From assembly GCA_002314055.1 (NCBI GenBank), contig DCBP01000034.1:1-36687 (forward strand): a stretch of DNA of 36,687 nt, read 5' to 3'. This document shows positions 1 through 8,615 of this stretch, one piece after another (within the stretch, counting starts at the first letter, position 1; every line of letters begins with the position of its first letter). Under the pieces are notes generated by a model. It saw nothing but the letters and a program-made list of their open reading frames with translations, was not told where the DNA came from and ran no database searches. Source of the stretch: Prevotella sp. UBA1104 (GTDB lineage: Bacteria; Bacteroidota; Bacteroidia; Bacteroidales; Bacteroidaceae). Made by a program: the position numbers and the translations under genes.

Positions 1-31
1 TATTATACATCTTATTACATCCATTCGTCAG

Positions 32-75
32 CAAAGGTAAGTAGGATTACCTTCCTGATTTCGGTTGCAAAGGTA
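32..75 (-). promoter_or_regulatory. Candidate leftward promoter elements
   Basis: CAAAGGTA occurs at 32-39 and 68-75. Read on the minus strand both are TACCTTTG, a match to the Bacteroidetes -7 element TAnnTTTG. They could drive a gene that lies left of the window. No gene is visible between 1 and 523. That stretch also holds a direct repeat of GAAATCATCTTG at 185-196 and 199-210, and a rightward TATATTTG at 173-180 with nothing obvious behind it. Confidence 0.4.
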
Positions 76-314
76 CGGTGGTTTTGTTACAGGGCGGTTG
101 CGATGAGGTTGAAAGGTTTTGACGAAGCTAAGACAAAAGTGTTACCGAATCAATCGAGATAAGCAAATGTACTATATTTGAAAAGAAATCATCTTGCAGA
201 AATCATCTTGTATGATGGTACTTGGGATGCTATTGTATGAAAAGACAGCATGAAAACTTGGTAATGCAAGGAAGCATATATGATACAGTAAGAAGTATTA
301 TCTTATGAATATTT

Positions 315-426
315 GGCGACCGACAACTATTTGTATGACGGTCGCCGTGAAGTTGAATGGCGGTCGTCAATAGTGTGAGTTGTGGTCGCCATCCATTTTG
401 TTGTTGGTCGTCAATGTTTAAATAAC
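315..426. repeat. GGTCGYC boxes at 22-bp spacing upstream of the HU-like gene
   Basis: GGTCGCC or GGTCGTC begins at 340, 362, 384 and 406, exactly 22 bp apart, which is about two helical turns. The bases between the boxes differ. The first box also forms an inverted repeat with GGCGACCG at 315-322 (partner 339-346, 16-nt loop). The array ends about 45 bp before the -7 element of the HU-like gene, so it looks like a row of protein-binding sites on one face of the DNA. Confidence 0.6.
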
Positions 427-470
427 CCTAATTCTTTGCACCGTAAGATACAAGTTATTACATTATTATA

Positions 471-478
471 TATATTTG
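471..478 (+). promoter_or_regulatory. -7 element TATATTTG of the HU-like gene
   Basis: This is a perfect TAnnTTTG followed by GCA. It overlaps an upstream in-frame ATG at 476, so that ATG should precede or coincide with the transcription start. This favours the ATG at 524. No TTTG is seen at the usual 19-21 bp upstream. Confidence 0.55.
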
Positions 479-523
479 CATTCAAAACAACAATATAACC
501 CATCACGTAATAACACAATCACA

Positions 524-1123
524 ATGGAATTGAAATACGACATTTATAAACTTCATAACTCGCAAGGCACAGGTGAGGAGCGACAATACGTTCGCATCAT
601 ACAGCACGAACCGATGAGCGAGAAGGCTTTGCAAGAGCGAATCCAAAACCGTTGCTCGCTCACTAAGGGTGATGTGGCGGCAGTATTGGCAGAGCTTCAC
701 GACATCGCTGTGCAGGAATTTTTGGAAGGTCGCCGATTCTATATCCCCGAAATTGGTTACTTCTCCCTGTCGGCAAGCTTGGAGATGCCAGAGAATAATC
801 CCGACAAGAAGATTACTGGCAAGGAGGTGCGAATCACGGGTATTAACTTCCGCCCAGAGGCAAGGCTCCTACAGGAGGTTCAGCGTCAAGCCCATTTCGT
901 GCGTTCCCGATACACTAGCCAATCCACTCCCTACACCGAGGAAAAGCTGTTGGCAAAAATCCAGGAGTATCTCAAGGACAATCGTTACATCACTGCCCGC
1001 ATCATCCGCTGTCAGTTTGGCTTGACGCAATACACCACGCAGAAGTGGCTCAAGCATTTCTGCGAGAAAGGTATCTTGGTAAAGGATGGAACAGACCGTT
1101 CGCCCATCTACTTCTTGAAGTAA
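524..1123 (+). CDS. HU-like DNA-binding protein with C-terminal winged-helix-like domain
   Basis: This 199-residue protein has two parts. Residues 1 to about 120 resemble the HU-related domain of Bacteroidetes: a helical segment (LTKGDVAAVLAELHDIA), then a beta region (FYIPEIGYFSLSA) and the segment VRITGINFRP. Residues from about 135 to the end (TEEKLLAKIQEYL through GILVKDG) look like a winged helix. The start at 524 is preferred to an in-frame ATG at 476, because the -7 element lies at 471-478. HU-like proteins bind and bend DNA, so this one is probably a nucleoid or regulatory protein. The phased boxes upstream (339-426) may be its own binding sites, which is inference. It stands alone, with a 186-bp gap before the next gene. 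Confidence 0.75.
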   Translation: MELKYDIYKLHNSQGTGEERQYVRIIQHEPMSEKALQERIQNRCSLTKGDVAAVLAELHDIAVQEFLEGRRFYIPEIGYFSLSASLEMPENNPDKKITGKEVRITGINFRPEARLLQEVQRQAHFVRSRYTSQSTPYTEEKLLAKIQEYLKDNRYITARIIRCQFGLTQYTTQKWLKHFCEKGILVKDGTDRSPIYFLK

Positions 1124-1281
1124 ATTGAAATGAGTAGAAACGATAGGATAGAAATATCCTTCACAGTAACTCTATGTATATCAAGCGGAAAATGTAAATA
1201 GTGAAGGATATGTTGGAAAAGGAAATCAAAATAAATCCCTTCTTTTTCAAACCTGTAACGGTATTTGAGACACCTTTGCCA

Positions 1282-1289
1282 TAATTTTG
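1282..1289 (+). promoter_or_regulatory. -7 element TAATTTTG of the WYL locus
   Basis: TAATTTTG fits TAnnTTTG and lies 20 bp before the ATG at 1310. An in-frame ATG at 1265 lies upstream of this element and is therefore not used as the start. A TTTG at 1264-1267 is closer (14 bp) than the usual 19-21 bp. Confidence 0.5.
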
Positions 1290-1309
1290 CAGAAAAAATA
1301 TTGAACATT

Positions 1310-2323
1310 ATGACTCTGAAAGAATTACTCGATTCACTTACGTTTGATGAAATTGCGCCATATATTCTTGATAGATATAAGGATTGTGACGTTAGGGGAT
1401 TGTTAGCTCCTTACAAACAGCATTTTGACTACTTGCGTAGTTTGATACCGACTGCCCCTAATCTTATAGAGCGAAAGGAGGCGCGGATATCGTTGTACAA
1501 GGAAGAAGGTAACACGCATTTGGATGCATATCCTTTGGAAGGTGACTGTTGGGAGGATAGCCTTTCAAAAGAGCTTGTTGTTGACGATGAAGTAAAAGCT
1601 AGTCATGCCGAAATCGCCGCCTGTTGCTTATGGCATTTGTCTTTCTATGGATATTTGCCGTATCAGCGAGAGGAAACTTTTGATGGTATGTTTGATGGAA
1701 TTGTTAAGAGAAGAACTTTATTGAACTCATACAAGGAGAAATATTCAGACATGATTCCTTCTAAACGTGAGATGGCAGGAATAACATCATTCCGCAATGA
1801 GATAAGGACCCAAATGAAATACTATCGCCACCGCAGAAGAACAAAGCGAGATAAGTGGGACGATTGTTTTCTCTCATACAGAAAGAGGTGTTGGCGCAGT
1901 ATGAAACGTAGAAAGATAAATAGTGAATATGCTAAGCGTATCAGTTATTGCTCTTCTTTTATAGATGGTATAATAGAATGCGGATGCGACATAGAAAAGA
2001 AGCAGGCTTTGCAAGAACTCAGTGTACTGTATCGTTCAAACCATATTAGTATAAGAAGGCTCGATAGTATTGCGTGCAATGTGGTAGAACGGTTTGGCTA
2101 TCTCAAAGAACTGATAGAAAAATATGGGGCAATGGATGATATTTCTCGTTATGCAAACAGCTTCGTTTGTTTGAGTACATCATCGGTTCATCCTATCACG
2201 GAAGAAGAGAAACAGATAACAAGTATCTTGACCAAAGGACTCTCTGGAAAACATCGCTTCTATGTCAAGACAGACGATTCGTGTGGTGATGGAATAAGAA
2301 TAGATGTAGCATTTTACGAATGA
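1310..2323 (+). CDS. Hypothetical protein, first gene of the WYL locus
   Basis: I do not recognise this 337-residue protein. It begins MTLKELLDSLTFDEIAPYIL, has an acidic middle (ELVVDDEVKASHAEIAACCL) and a strongly basic arginine/lysine-rich stretch around residues 165-200 (YYRHRRRTKRDKW, KRCWRSMKRRK). No signal peptide or membrane span is visible, so it is probably cytoplasmic. The stop codon overlaps the start of the WYL regulator (ATGA at 2320-2323), so the two are almost certainly translated together. The basic patch could bind nucleic acid, but no catalytic motif is apparent. Its start follows the TAATTTTG element at 1282. Confidence 0.7.
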   Translation: MTLKELLDSLTFDEIAPYILDRYKDCDVRGLLAPYKQHFDYLRSLIPTAPNLIERKEARISLYKEEGNTHLDAYPLEGDCWEDSLSKELVVDDEVKASHAEIAACCLWHLSFYGYLPYQREETFDGMFDGIVKRRTLLNSYKEKYSDMIPSKREMAGITSFRNEIRTQMKYYRHRRRTKRDKWDDCFLSYRKRCWRSMKRRKINSEYAKRISYCSSFIDGIIECGCDIEKKQALQELSVLYRSNHISIRRLDSIACNVVERFGYLKELIEKYGAMDDISRYANSFVCLSTSSVHPITEEEKQITSILTKGLSGKHRFYVKTDDSCGDGIRIDVAFYE

Positions 2324-3231
2324 CAGCAATTGAAAAATACATTTGGGTAGTTAATGCGCTCTTCTGTGCAGGAGAACGTGGCTTGTCGTTGAAGGAACTT
2401 AACGACAAGTGGGTTCGTGACATTAGTGTAAGCAATGGCGCTCCTTTGCCTCGGCAGACGTTCGACCGTTGGAAGGGGAATATTCTTTTGGCATTCGGTG
2501 TGAATATAGAGTGTAATCTGAAAGGTGGGTATCGGTACTATATATCCAATCCTGAAAGTTTGAGCAATGGAGAGACTGTTCGTTGGCTCTTAGATGCATA
2601 TTCCACAGCAAACACTTTATCTCAAAGCATTCAACTGAAAGGTCGAATACAGCTAGAAGAAATTCCTTCCAATCGTAGCTTTCTGACAATCATTATTGAG
2701 GCAATGAAAGAGGATATAGTGTTATTGGTAACATATAAGAATTTTGTATGCAAGAAATCTTATACGTTTCCAATTGAACCATATTGCTTGAAAATGTTTC
2801 AAAAACGTTGGTATCTATTGGCAAGGAGTGTCAATGATGGCAGAATGCGTATCTATGGGCTAGACCGTTTGGAAAATGTGGAAGTAACAACCGAGCGTTT
2901 TTCTATGCCAAAGGATTTTGATGCGAAAGAATATTTCTCTACGTTTTTCGGCATAGTTGCTGATGACAGCGTTGCCACAGAACGAATAGTTATTCGTGCC
3001 TATAAGCAACATCAGCAGTATGTGCGCTCTTTGCCAATCCATTCTTCGCAAAAGGAATTGTGTGCCAATGATGCTTATGCTGATTTCGAACTACGGCTTC
3101 GCCCAACTTATGATTTTATCATGGAACTGCTCCATGCTGGCAACATGGTAGAGGTGATGGAGCCTCAAGCATTGCGCAAGACAATGAAGGCTTGGGCAAG
3201 TGGTCTATGGGTCATGTACAAAAATGAGTAA
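2320..3231 (+). CDS. WYL-domain transcriptional regulator
   Basis: This 303-residue protein has an N-terminal helix-turn-helix-like region (residues 1-75, LSLKELNDKWV and PRQTFDRWK). The WYL domain is centred on KRWYLLAR (162-169) and IYGLDRL (178-184), which contain the hallmark W-Y-L and the conserved arginine. WYL proteins sense ligands, often nucleic acids or nucleotides, and frequently control bacterial defence islands. Translation is coupled to the gene before it by a 4-bp overlap. The glycosylase-like gene starts 27 bp after it. The arrangement suggests that this protein controls the whole block, possibly including itself. The ligand cannot be read from the sequence. Confidence 0.88.
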   Translation: MTAIEKYIWVVNALFCAGERGLSLKELNDKWVRDISVSNGAPLPRQTFDRWKGNILLAFGVNIECNLKGGYRYYISNPESLSNGETVRWLLDAYSTANTLSQSIQLKGRIQLEEIPSNRSFLTIIIEAMKEDIVLLVTYKNFVCKKSYTFPIEPYCLKMFQKRWYLLARSVNDGRMRIYGLDRLENVEVTTERFSMPKDFDAKEYFSTFFGIVADDSVATERIVIRAYKQHQQYVRSLPIHSSQKELCANDAYADFELRLRPTYDFIMELLHAGNMVEVMEPQALRKTMKAWASGLWVMYKNE

Positions 3232-3258
3232 AATATTGTAACTAATAATTATATATTT

Positions 3259-4041
3259 ATGAAGACTATACATGAAAAAATAATTGATTGGGCAGAGATG
3301 TATGTTCCAAAGTTTAATGCTTTGGCAGAACAAAATAACATGGATTTTTATACGCAATCCCCTTTGAATCAGATAGATTCTTCTGTCAAGTGCATAATAG
3401 TAGGAATTAATCCTGGTTGTGGTGGTATATGGAATGGAACATACAAAACAACAGAAGATTTTTTGCAAGGAAACCCTGCGTGGAAAGATCGGTTCGGAAT
3501 TGATAATCTGCCTTCGGGTGGTTGGAAAACGTACCTGACAGGTGTTCATACTTTTATGAACTTTTCGAAGGAAAGACAGTCCGACTCTATAGATAATGAT
3601 AGCCAATATGTATGGACAAATGTTACTCCTTTCTCAACGAAAAAGGCTAATCAGATACCTGCAGCATTGATTCCCATAAGTGTACAATCAACGATAGAGC
3701 TAATATCTATTCTGTCTCCTGAGAGAATAATCTTATTGGGGGTAAACTCGTATAAGTATTTCGAACGATATGCAAAGCAAAACAAGAAGGAAACTGACAT
3801 CTATTTTAAGAATGCTTTCCCGAATGGCATTAATATTCATATTGGCAGAATCAACGAAATACCATGCTATTGTATTGTGCATCCTACAGGACATTGGCCA
3901 ATCAATCATGATTTTACGACCATCGTTTTAAATCTGCTCCAAAAGATAGATACAGTAAAAAATGGTATGGCTGTTAACACGATTGATTTTGTGATAGAAA
4001 AATTGAATGACAGTGATATTATTCAGAAACTGATAAAATAA
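3259..4041 (+). CDS. Uracil-DNA glycosylase superfamily protein
   Basis: The 260-residue protein carries marks of the uracil-DNA glycosylase fold. The first active-site motif is IIVGINPGCGG (46-56), where GINPG is the MUG/SMUG style and Asn51 would be the catalytic-type residue. A middle motif is TNVTPFS (120-126). The C-terminal motif HPTGHWP (208-214) stands where family members have HPS or NPSG. Such enzymes remove uracil or modified bases from DNA. The long insert between the first two motifs (about 60 residues) and the unusual HPTGHW suggest a divergent subfamily with an unknown substrate. The DNPH1-like gene begins 5 bp after its stop. An alternative is that it has lost activity and only binds DNA. 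Confidence 0.78.
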   Translation: MKTIHEKIIDWAEMYVPKFNALAEQNNMDFYTQSPLNQIDSSVKCIIVGINPGCGGIWNGTYKTTEDFLQGNPAWKDRFGIDNLPSGGWKTYLTGVHTFMNFSKERQSDSIDNDSQYVWTNVTPFSTKKANQIPAALIPISVQSTIELISILSPERIILLGVNSYKYFERYAKQNKKETDIYFKNAFPNGINIHIGRINEIPCYCIVHPTGHWPINHDFTTIVLNLLQKIDTVKNGMAVNTIDFVIEKLNDSDIIQKLIK

Positions 4042-4045
4042 GGAA

Positions 4046-4468
4046 ATGAACATGAGCAAGAAAATATATTTTGCAGGTTCCATACGAGGAGGAAGGGTTG
4101 ATACTGCTCTTTACAAAAGAATCATCGACTACATCAAACGTGCGGATACAGTCTTGACAGAACATATTGGCAAGTCTAACATGAGCTTGAAAACTCAGAC
4201 GAAAGCCATAGATATACATATATATGAGCGAGATACGGAATGGCTCAGACAGAGTGATATGGTGATAGCGGAATGTACTTGCCCTTCTCTTGGAGTAGGA
4301 TATGAGTTGGCTTATGCTGAAGCCCATAATATACCAGTCTATATTCTTTACGATAAGACCAAGGCGAACATCTCTGCAATGTTGAATGGCAATAAATACT
4401 TCAACATCATCCCTTATGAGAAAGAGGATGATATTTATCTTGAATTGGATAATATTTTGCAAGTATGA
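4046..4468 (+). CDS. DNPH1/Rcl-like 2'-deoxynucleoside 5'-phosphate N-hydrolase
   Basis: The 140-residue protein matches the small DNPH1/Rcl branch of the nucleoside 2-deoxyribosyltransferase fold. It has IYFAGSIRGGR (7-17), which binds the substrate phosphate, SDMVIAE (70-76) with the expected aspartate, and PSLGVGYEL (80-88) with the expected catalytic glutamate Glu87. The whole layout, including TVLTEH (35-40), follows human DNPH1. Family members cleave the base from deoxynucleoside monophosphates; the human enzyme acts on 5-hydroxymethyl-dUMP. The start could be 4046 or the ATG two codons later. It follows the glycosylase-like gene by 4 bp, which points to a joint role in handling abnormal bases. 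Clear family match; exact substrate unknown. Confidence 0.88.
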   Translation: MNMSKKIYFAGSIRGGRVDTALYKRIIDYIKRADTVLTEHIGKSNMSLKTQTKAIDIHIYERDTEWLRQSDMVIAECTCPSLGVGYELAYAEAHNIPVYILYDKTKANISAMLNGNKYFNIIPYEKEDDIYLELDNILQV

Positions 4469-4571
4469 TTTTATAAGTGTATTTATGCCCGAAGCCATCC
4501 TGTAGATATTCCGTTAGGTTAAAAAGTTCAATATTTTAATGCGTAATGAATTGAGTTTCAAATAAAAGTTG

Positions 4572-4579
4572 TACATTTG
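4572..4579 (+). promoter_or_regulatory. -7 element TACATTTG before the first AAA/PD-(D/E)XK gene
   Basis: TACATTTG followed by GCAG lies 17 bp before the ATG at 4597. It indicates that this gene has its own promoter rather than depending on the WYL block, which ends at 4468. Confidence 0.55.
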
Positions 4580-4596
4580 CAGAAAAATAGCAGACT

Positions 4597-6159
4597 ATGG
4601 CAAGAAAATTATATCCTTTGGGCATTCAGACCTTCGAGCGAATCATCAAGGAAGATAAGCTCTATATCGACAAGACGGAATACATCTACCATATGGCTCA
4701 CACCAATGGCACGTATTTCTTCTTGGGGCGACCACGCCGTTTCGGCAAGTCGCTCCTCGTAACCACTATGCAAAGTTACTTCGAGGGCAAAAAGGAACTA
4801 TTCAAGGGACTTGCCATCGAAAAATTAGAGAAGGAATGGACGGAATATCCAGTGCTTCACTTCGACCTGAGCGGTGGCAAGCACATGGAGAAGGAACAAC
4901 TGGACCAATATCTTAGCTACATTTTGCAAGATGAGGAGCAGAAATGGGGAATTGAGAATCCAAGAACAGGATGCAACAATCGCCTGATAGACCTTATCAA
5001 TACCGCTTACCAAAAGAGCGGCAAGCAGGTAGTGGTGCTCATCGACGAGTATGATGCGCCCATGCTTGATGTTACGCACGAGAAAGAACAGCTCGATGTG
5101 CTTCGCAATACGATGCGCAATTTCTACAGTCCACTGAAATATAGTGAGGCAAAGCTACGCTTCTGCTTCCTCACGGGCATCACCAAGTTTTCGCAGGTAA
5201 GTATCTTTAGCGAGCTCAATAATATCACCAATATTTCAATGGATGATGAATACGCAGGCATCTGCGGAGTCACCGAGGAAGAACTGCTGACACAAATGTC
5301 GGAAGACATAGATATGCTTGCAGAGGCACAAGAGATGAGCAGAGAGGTGACCATCGCCAAATTGAAGGAGTATTACGATGGCTATCATTTCTCGAAAAAG
5401 TCGCCAGATATATTCAACCCATACAGCTTATTCAATAGTTTCTCTAAGCGAGAATTTGGTAAATATTGGTTCAGTTCGGGCACGCCTACTTATCTCATCA
5501 ACATGCTCAATAAATTCGATGTGTTGCCAGCCAGCATCGCACCTATCGAGGCCCTTTCCTCGGCATTCGACGCACCTACGGAGAAGATGAAGACCATCAC
5601 GCCTCTTCTGTATCAGAGCGGTTATGTAACGATAAAGGATTACGACCCGGACATCGAACTATATACCCTCGACATCCCGAACAAGGAGATTCGCGTGGGA
5701 CTCTTTGAGAACCTCCTCCCTAATTATGTGGATGGTATCTATGCCGAGCGTGGTGGGGTGGCGATAGCCCGTATGTCGGGACTCATCCGCCGCAAGGATA
5801 TGGACGGAGCTTTGCATCTTTTGCAAGACTATCTGGGCACTGTGCCATATTGCAATGTTACGAACTACGAGGAACATTACCAGCAGATGCTCTATATCAT
5901 CTTTACCCTTCTCACCGCCTTCGTGGTAGATGTTGAAGTGCATACGCCGAAAGGCAGGGTGGATATGGTATTGCAGACAAAGACCGACCTCTACTTCGTT
6001 GAGCTAAAGCTGAACAAAAGCGCACAGGCGGCTATAGACCAAATAGACATCCGGCAGTATCACAAGCGCTTCGCCCTCTCTGGTTTGCCGATAACGAAGG
6101 TTGGAATCAACTTCGATTCCACTACTGGTAACATAGTGGATTGGAAGATAGAGGAATGA
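4597..6159 (+). CDS. AAA-ATPase-like protein with PD-(D/E)XK nuclease domain
   Basis: This 520-residue protein has the two-domain plan of a common Bacteroidetes/Clostridia family (AAA-ATPase_like followed by PDDEXK_9/DUF1703). The ATPase part starts with LYPLGIQTFERII, has the family's unusual P-loop RPRRFGKSLL (about 46-55) and Walker B VVVLIDEYDAP (about 147-157). The FLTGITKFSQVSIFSELNN segment is typical. The nuclease core near the C terminus is GRVDMVL then FVELKL, giving the D...ExK pattern. The biological role is not settled for this family. A paralogue of identical length lies at 24958-26520. Its promoter is separate from the WYL block. Confidence 0.85.
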   Translation: MARKLYPLGIQTFERIIKEDKLYIDKTEYIYHMAHTNGTYFFLGRPRRFGKSLLVTTMQSYFEGKKELFKGLAIEKLEKEWTEYPVLHFDLSGGKHMEKEQLDQYLSYILQDEEQKWGIENPRTGCNNRLIDLINTAYQKSGKQVVVLIDEYDAPMLDVTHEKEQLDVLRNTMRNFYSPLKYSEAKLRFCFLTGITKFSQVSIFSELNNITNISMDDEYAGICGVTEEELLTQMSEDIDMLAEAQEMSREVTIAKLKEYYDGYHFSKKSPDIFNPYSLFNSFSKREFGKYWFSSGTPTYLINMLNKFDVLPASIAPIEALSSAFDAPTEKMKTITPLLYQSGYVTIKDYDPDIELYTLDIPNKEIRVGLFENLLPNYVDGIYAERGGVAIARMSGLIRRKDMDGALHLLQDYLGTVPYCNVTNYEEHYQQMLYIIFTLLTAFVVDVEVHTPKGRVDMVLQTKTDLYFVELKLNKSAQAAIDQIDIRQYHKRFALSGLPITKVGINFDSTTGNIVDWKIEE

Positions 6160-6247
6160 TAGGAACAGGGGGATTAAAACATTCTTACGAAATTCGAAAT
6201 TAATATCTTTTAATCCGTATACTAATGGATAGTATAAATAAAAATAT

Positions 6248-6255
6248 TACCTTTG
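6248..6255 (+). promoter_or_regulatory. -7 element TACCTTTG of the DPP-IV gene
   Basis: TACCTTTG followed by CC fits TAnnTTTG and lies 67 bp before the ATG at 6323, leaving a leader of about 55 nt. No clear TTTG is seen at the usual distance upstream. Confidence 0.5.
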
Positions 6256-6322
6256 CCTAAATTAAATCTTTCCTTTATGGTTTTTACGGGGAAAGAAAGT
6301 AAAAAATATTGTAAAAGAAGAT

Positions 6323-8527
6323 ATGAGAAAAATAATTACGATGTGTGCAGCACTAATTCTGAGTGTGTCGACGGCACTTGCCGGCAATATCCTTTCGCTG
6401 AAAGATATCACTTCAGGTAAATTCGCTCCAAAGGGACTTGGCAGTATTACGGCTCTCGATGACGGTGAAAGCTATGCCCAGGTAAGCAAGGACGGGAAGA
6501 AAGTCGTGAGGTATTCTTTCAAGACAGGAAAGCAAGTCGATGTGTTGTTTGATGTCGACAAGACCATAGGAGAGAAGATAGAATCCTTCGACGACTACAT
6601 CCTGAGTCCAGATGGTACCAAGATGCTCATCCAGACCAAAACGGAAAGAATATACCGCCGCTCGTTCACGGCAGTCTATTATATATATAATATAGGTAGC
6701 AAAAAGTTGGAGAAACTCTCCGACTACGGACCACAGCAGGTGCCAACATGGTCGCCCGACGGAAAACAGGTAGCCTTCGTTCGCGAGAACAATATCTATC
6801 TCGTAAAACTCCTTTACGGCAATGCAGAAAGTCAGGTAACGAAAGACGGCAAGAAAAATGAAATCATAAACGGAATACCGGATTGGGTAAACGAAGAAGA
6901 GTTCGGTTTCAACCGCGCCCTTACCTTTAATGCCGACGGAACCATGATATGCTGGATAAAATATAACGAAAAAGACGTTCCGCAGTATTCCCTGCAGATG
7001 TTCAAGGGTATGAAGCCAGAGAAAGAAGATTATAAGGAATATCCGGGATTATACACATACAAATATCCGAAGGCAGGACAGAAAAATTCGGAAGTTGCCG
7101 TTTATAGCTACGACATACAGTCGCATCAGACACGCAAACTCCAGGTTCCAGTAGATGCCGACGGCTATATCCCACGCCTTTTCGCCACAAAAGACGCCCA
7201 GAAAATGATTGTCTTCACGAGCAACCGTCATCAGAATCAGTTGTCGGTATATTCCGTAAATCCGCGAAGTACCGTAGCCCAGCTCCTTATAAAAGAAAAG
7301 AACGACAAGTATGTTCCGGAGGAGGCAATGGACAATATAAAGATAACCGATTCGCATATCCTTCTGCCCAGCGACAGAGACGGTTATATGCAGCTCTATC
7401 TTTACAGTATAAACGGCAGTTTGGTACGCAAGGTAACCACCGGCAACCGTGATGTAACCGATGTTTACGGATACGATGAGGCGACCGGCGACACCTATTA
7501 TCAGGCAGCAGGAAAGAATCCGCTGAACAGAGAAGTGTATGTAACAGGAAAAGGCGGAAAAACCGTTTGTCTGACAGCAAGAGAAGGTTGGAGCAGTGGA
7601 ACGTTCAGTAAAAACTACAAGTATTTCGTAAATCGCTGGAGCGACAGAAACACCCCGTTTGAATATTCCATCTATAGCAATACTGGCAAGAAACTGTCGG
7701 TAGTAAACGACAATGCAGAATTGAAGTCCCTACTTGCAACATACAATCTTCCGCAGAAGGAATTCTTCACTTTCACAACCTCAGAGGGAGTGAAACTGAA
7801 CGGAATAATGGTAAAGCCGCATGATTTTGACCCGAACAAGAAATACCAGGTCATAATGTGGCAGTATAGCGGACCGGGCAGTCAGCAGGTAGTAAACTCA
7901 TGGAATGTAGGCTCCATGGGGCAGGGTTGCCTGTACGACGGCTATTTGGCAGACCGCGGATTTATCTTAGTCTGCGTCGACGGACGCGGAACAGGCGGCA
8001 GAGGAGCCGACTTCATGAAATGTACATATCTGAAATTAGGAGATTTAGAATCAAAAGATCAGGTAGAAACAGCGCTATACCTCGGTAAGCTGCCGTATGT
8101 CGACAAAGACAATATCGGAATATGGGGTTGGAGCTATGGCGGTTTCAATACACTGATGAGTATGAGCGAAGGTCGTGGCGTGTTCAAGGCAGGAGTAGCC
8201 GTAGCACCGCCTACCGACTGGCGATTCTATGATACCGTATATACAGAGAGGTATATGCGAACACCAAACGAAAATCCTACCGGATACGATACGAATCCGA
8301 TAAAGAGAGCAGAAAAGCTGAATGGAAGTCTGCTAATCTGTCATGGACTTGCCGATGACAACGTGCATCCCCAGAATACGTTTGAGTATACAGAAGCATT
8401 AGTACAGGCAGACAAAGACTTCAGGATGAACATCTACACAAACAGAAACCACAGCATATATGGAGGCAATACACGCAATCATTTGCTTCGTCAGATAGCA
8501 GATTTCTTTGTGGAGAAGATGAAATAA
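6323..8527 (+). CDS. Dipeptidyl peptidase IV-like S9 serine peptidase
   Basis: The 734-residue protein starts with a signal peptide (MRKIITMCAALILSVSTALA), so it is exported, probably to the periplasm. The beta-propeller part contains DWVNEEEFGFN, with the glutamate pair that in DPP-IV holds the substrate's free amino end. The C-terminal alpha/beta-hydrolase part has the nucleophile in GWSYGG (Ser604), the acid in ADDNVHP (about 678-679) and the histidine in NHSIYGG (His710). Full length for the family. DPP-IV enzymes remove X-Pro or X-Ala dipeptides, consistent with peptide feeding. It is monocistronic, with its own promoter at 6248 and a gap before lpxD. Confidence 0.93.
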   Translation: MRKIITMCAALILSVSTALAGNILSLKDITSGKFAPKGLGSITALDDGESYAQVSKDGKKVVRYSFKTGKQVDVLFDVDKTIGEKIESFDDYILSPDGTKMLIQTKTERIYRRSFTAVYYIYNIGSKKLEKLSDYGPQQVPTWSPDGKQVAFVRENNIYLVKLLYGNAESQVTKDGKKNEIINGIPDWVNEEEFGFNRALTFNADGTMICWIKYNEKDVPQYSLQMFKGMKPEKEDYKEYPGLYTYKYPKAGQKNSEVAVYSYDIQSHQTRKLQVPVDADGYIPRLFATKDAQKMIVFTSNRHQNQLSVYSVNPRSTVAQLLIKEKNDKYVPEEAMDNIKITDSHILLPSDRDGYMQLYLYSINGSLVRKVTTGNRDVTDVYGYDEATGDTYYQAAGKNPLNREVYVTGKGGKTVCLTAREGWSSGTFSKNYKYFVNRWSDRNTPFEYSIYSNTGKKLSVVNDNAELKSLLATYNLPQKEFFTFTTSEGVKLNGIMVKPHDFDPNKKYQVIMWQYSGPGSQQVVNSWNVGSMGQGCLYDGYLADRGFILVCVDGRGTGGRGADFMKCTYLKLGDLESKDQVETALYLGKLPYVDKDNIGIWGWSYGGFNTLMSMSEGRGVFKAGVAVAPPTDWRFYDTVYTERYMRTPNENPTGYDTNPIKRAEKLNGSLLICHGLADDNVHPQNTFEYTEALVQADKDFRMNIYTNRNHSIYGGNTRNHLLRQIADFFVEKMK

Positions 8528-8581
8528 GGTAGAAAATAACAAATATTGTCTTTTGATTCCGCATTTATAAATAATAATTAT

Positions 8582-8589
8582 TATATTTG
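8582..8589 (+). promoter_or_regulatory. -7 element TATATTTG of the lpx operon
   Basis: TATATTTG followed by CAAA lies 26 bp before the lpxD ATG. A TTTG at 8552-8555 is upstream at a 26-bp spacing, longer than usual. It would drive lpxD, lpxC-fabZ and lpxA. Confidence 0.55.
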
Positions 8590-8615
8590 CAAAATAATCG
8601 AAAAATAAAATAAAA

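Noticed and set aside
339..426. CRISPR array
   Set aside because: Only 7 bp recur per 22-bp unit, there are no long repeats or unique spacers, and no cas genes are nearby.
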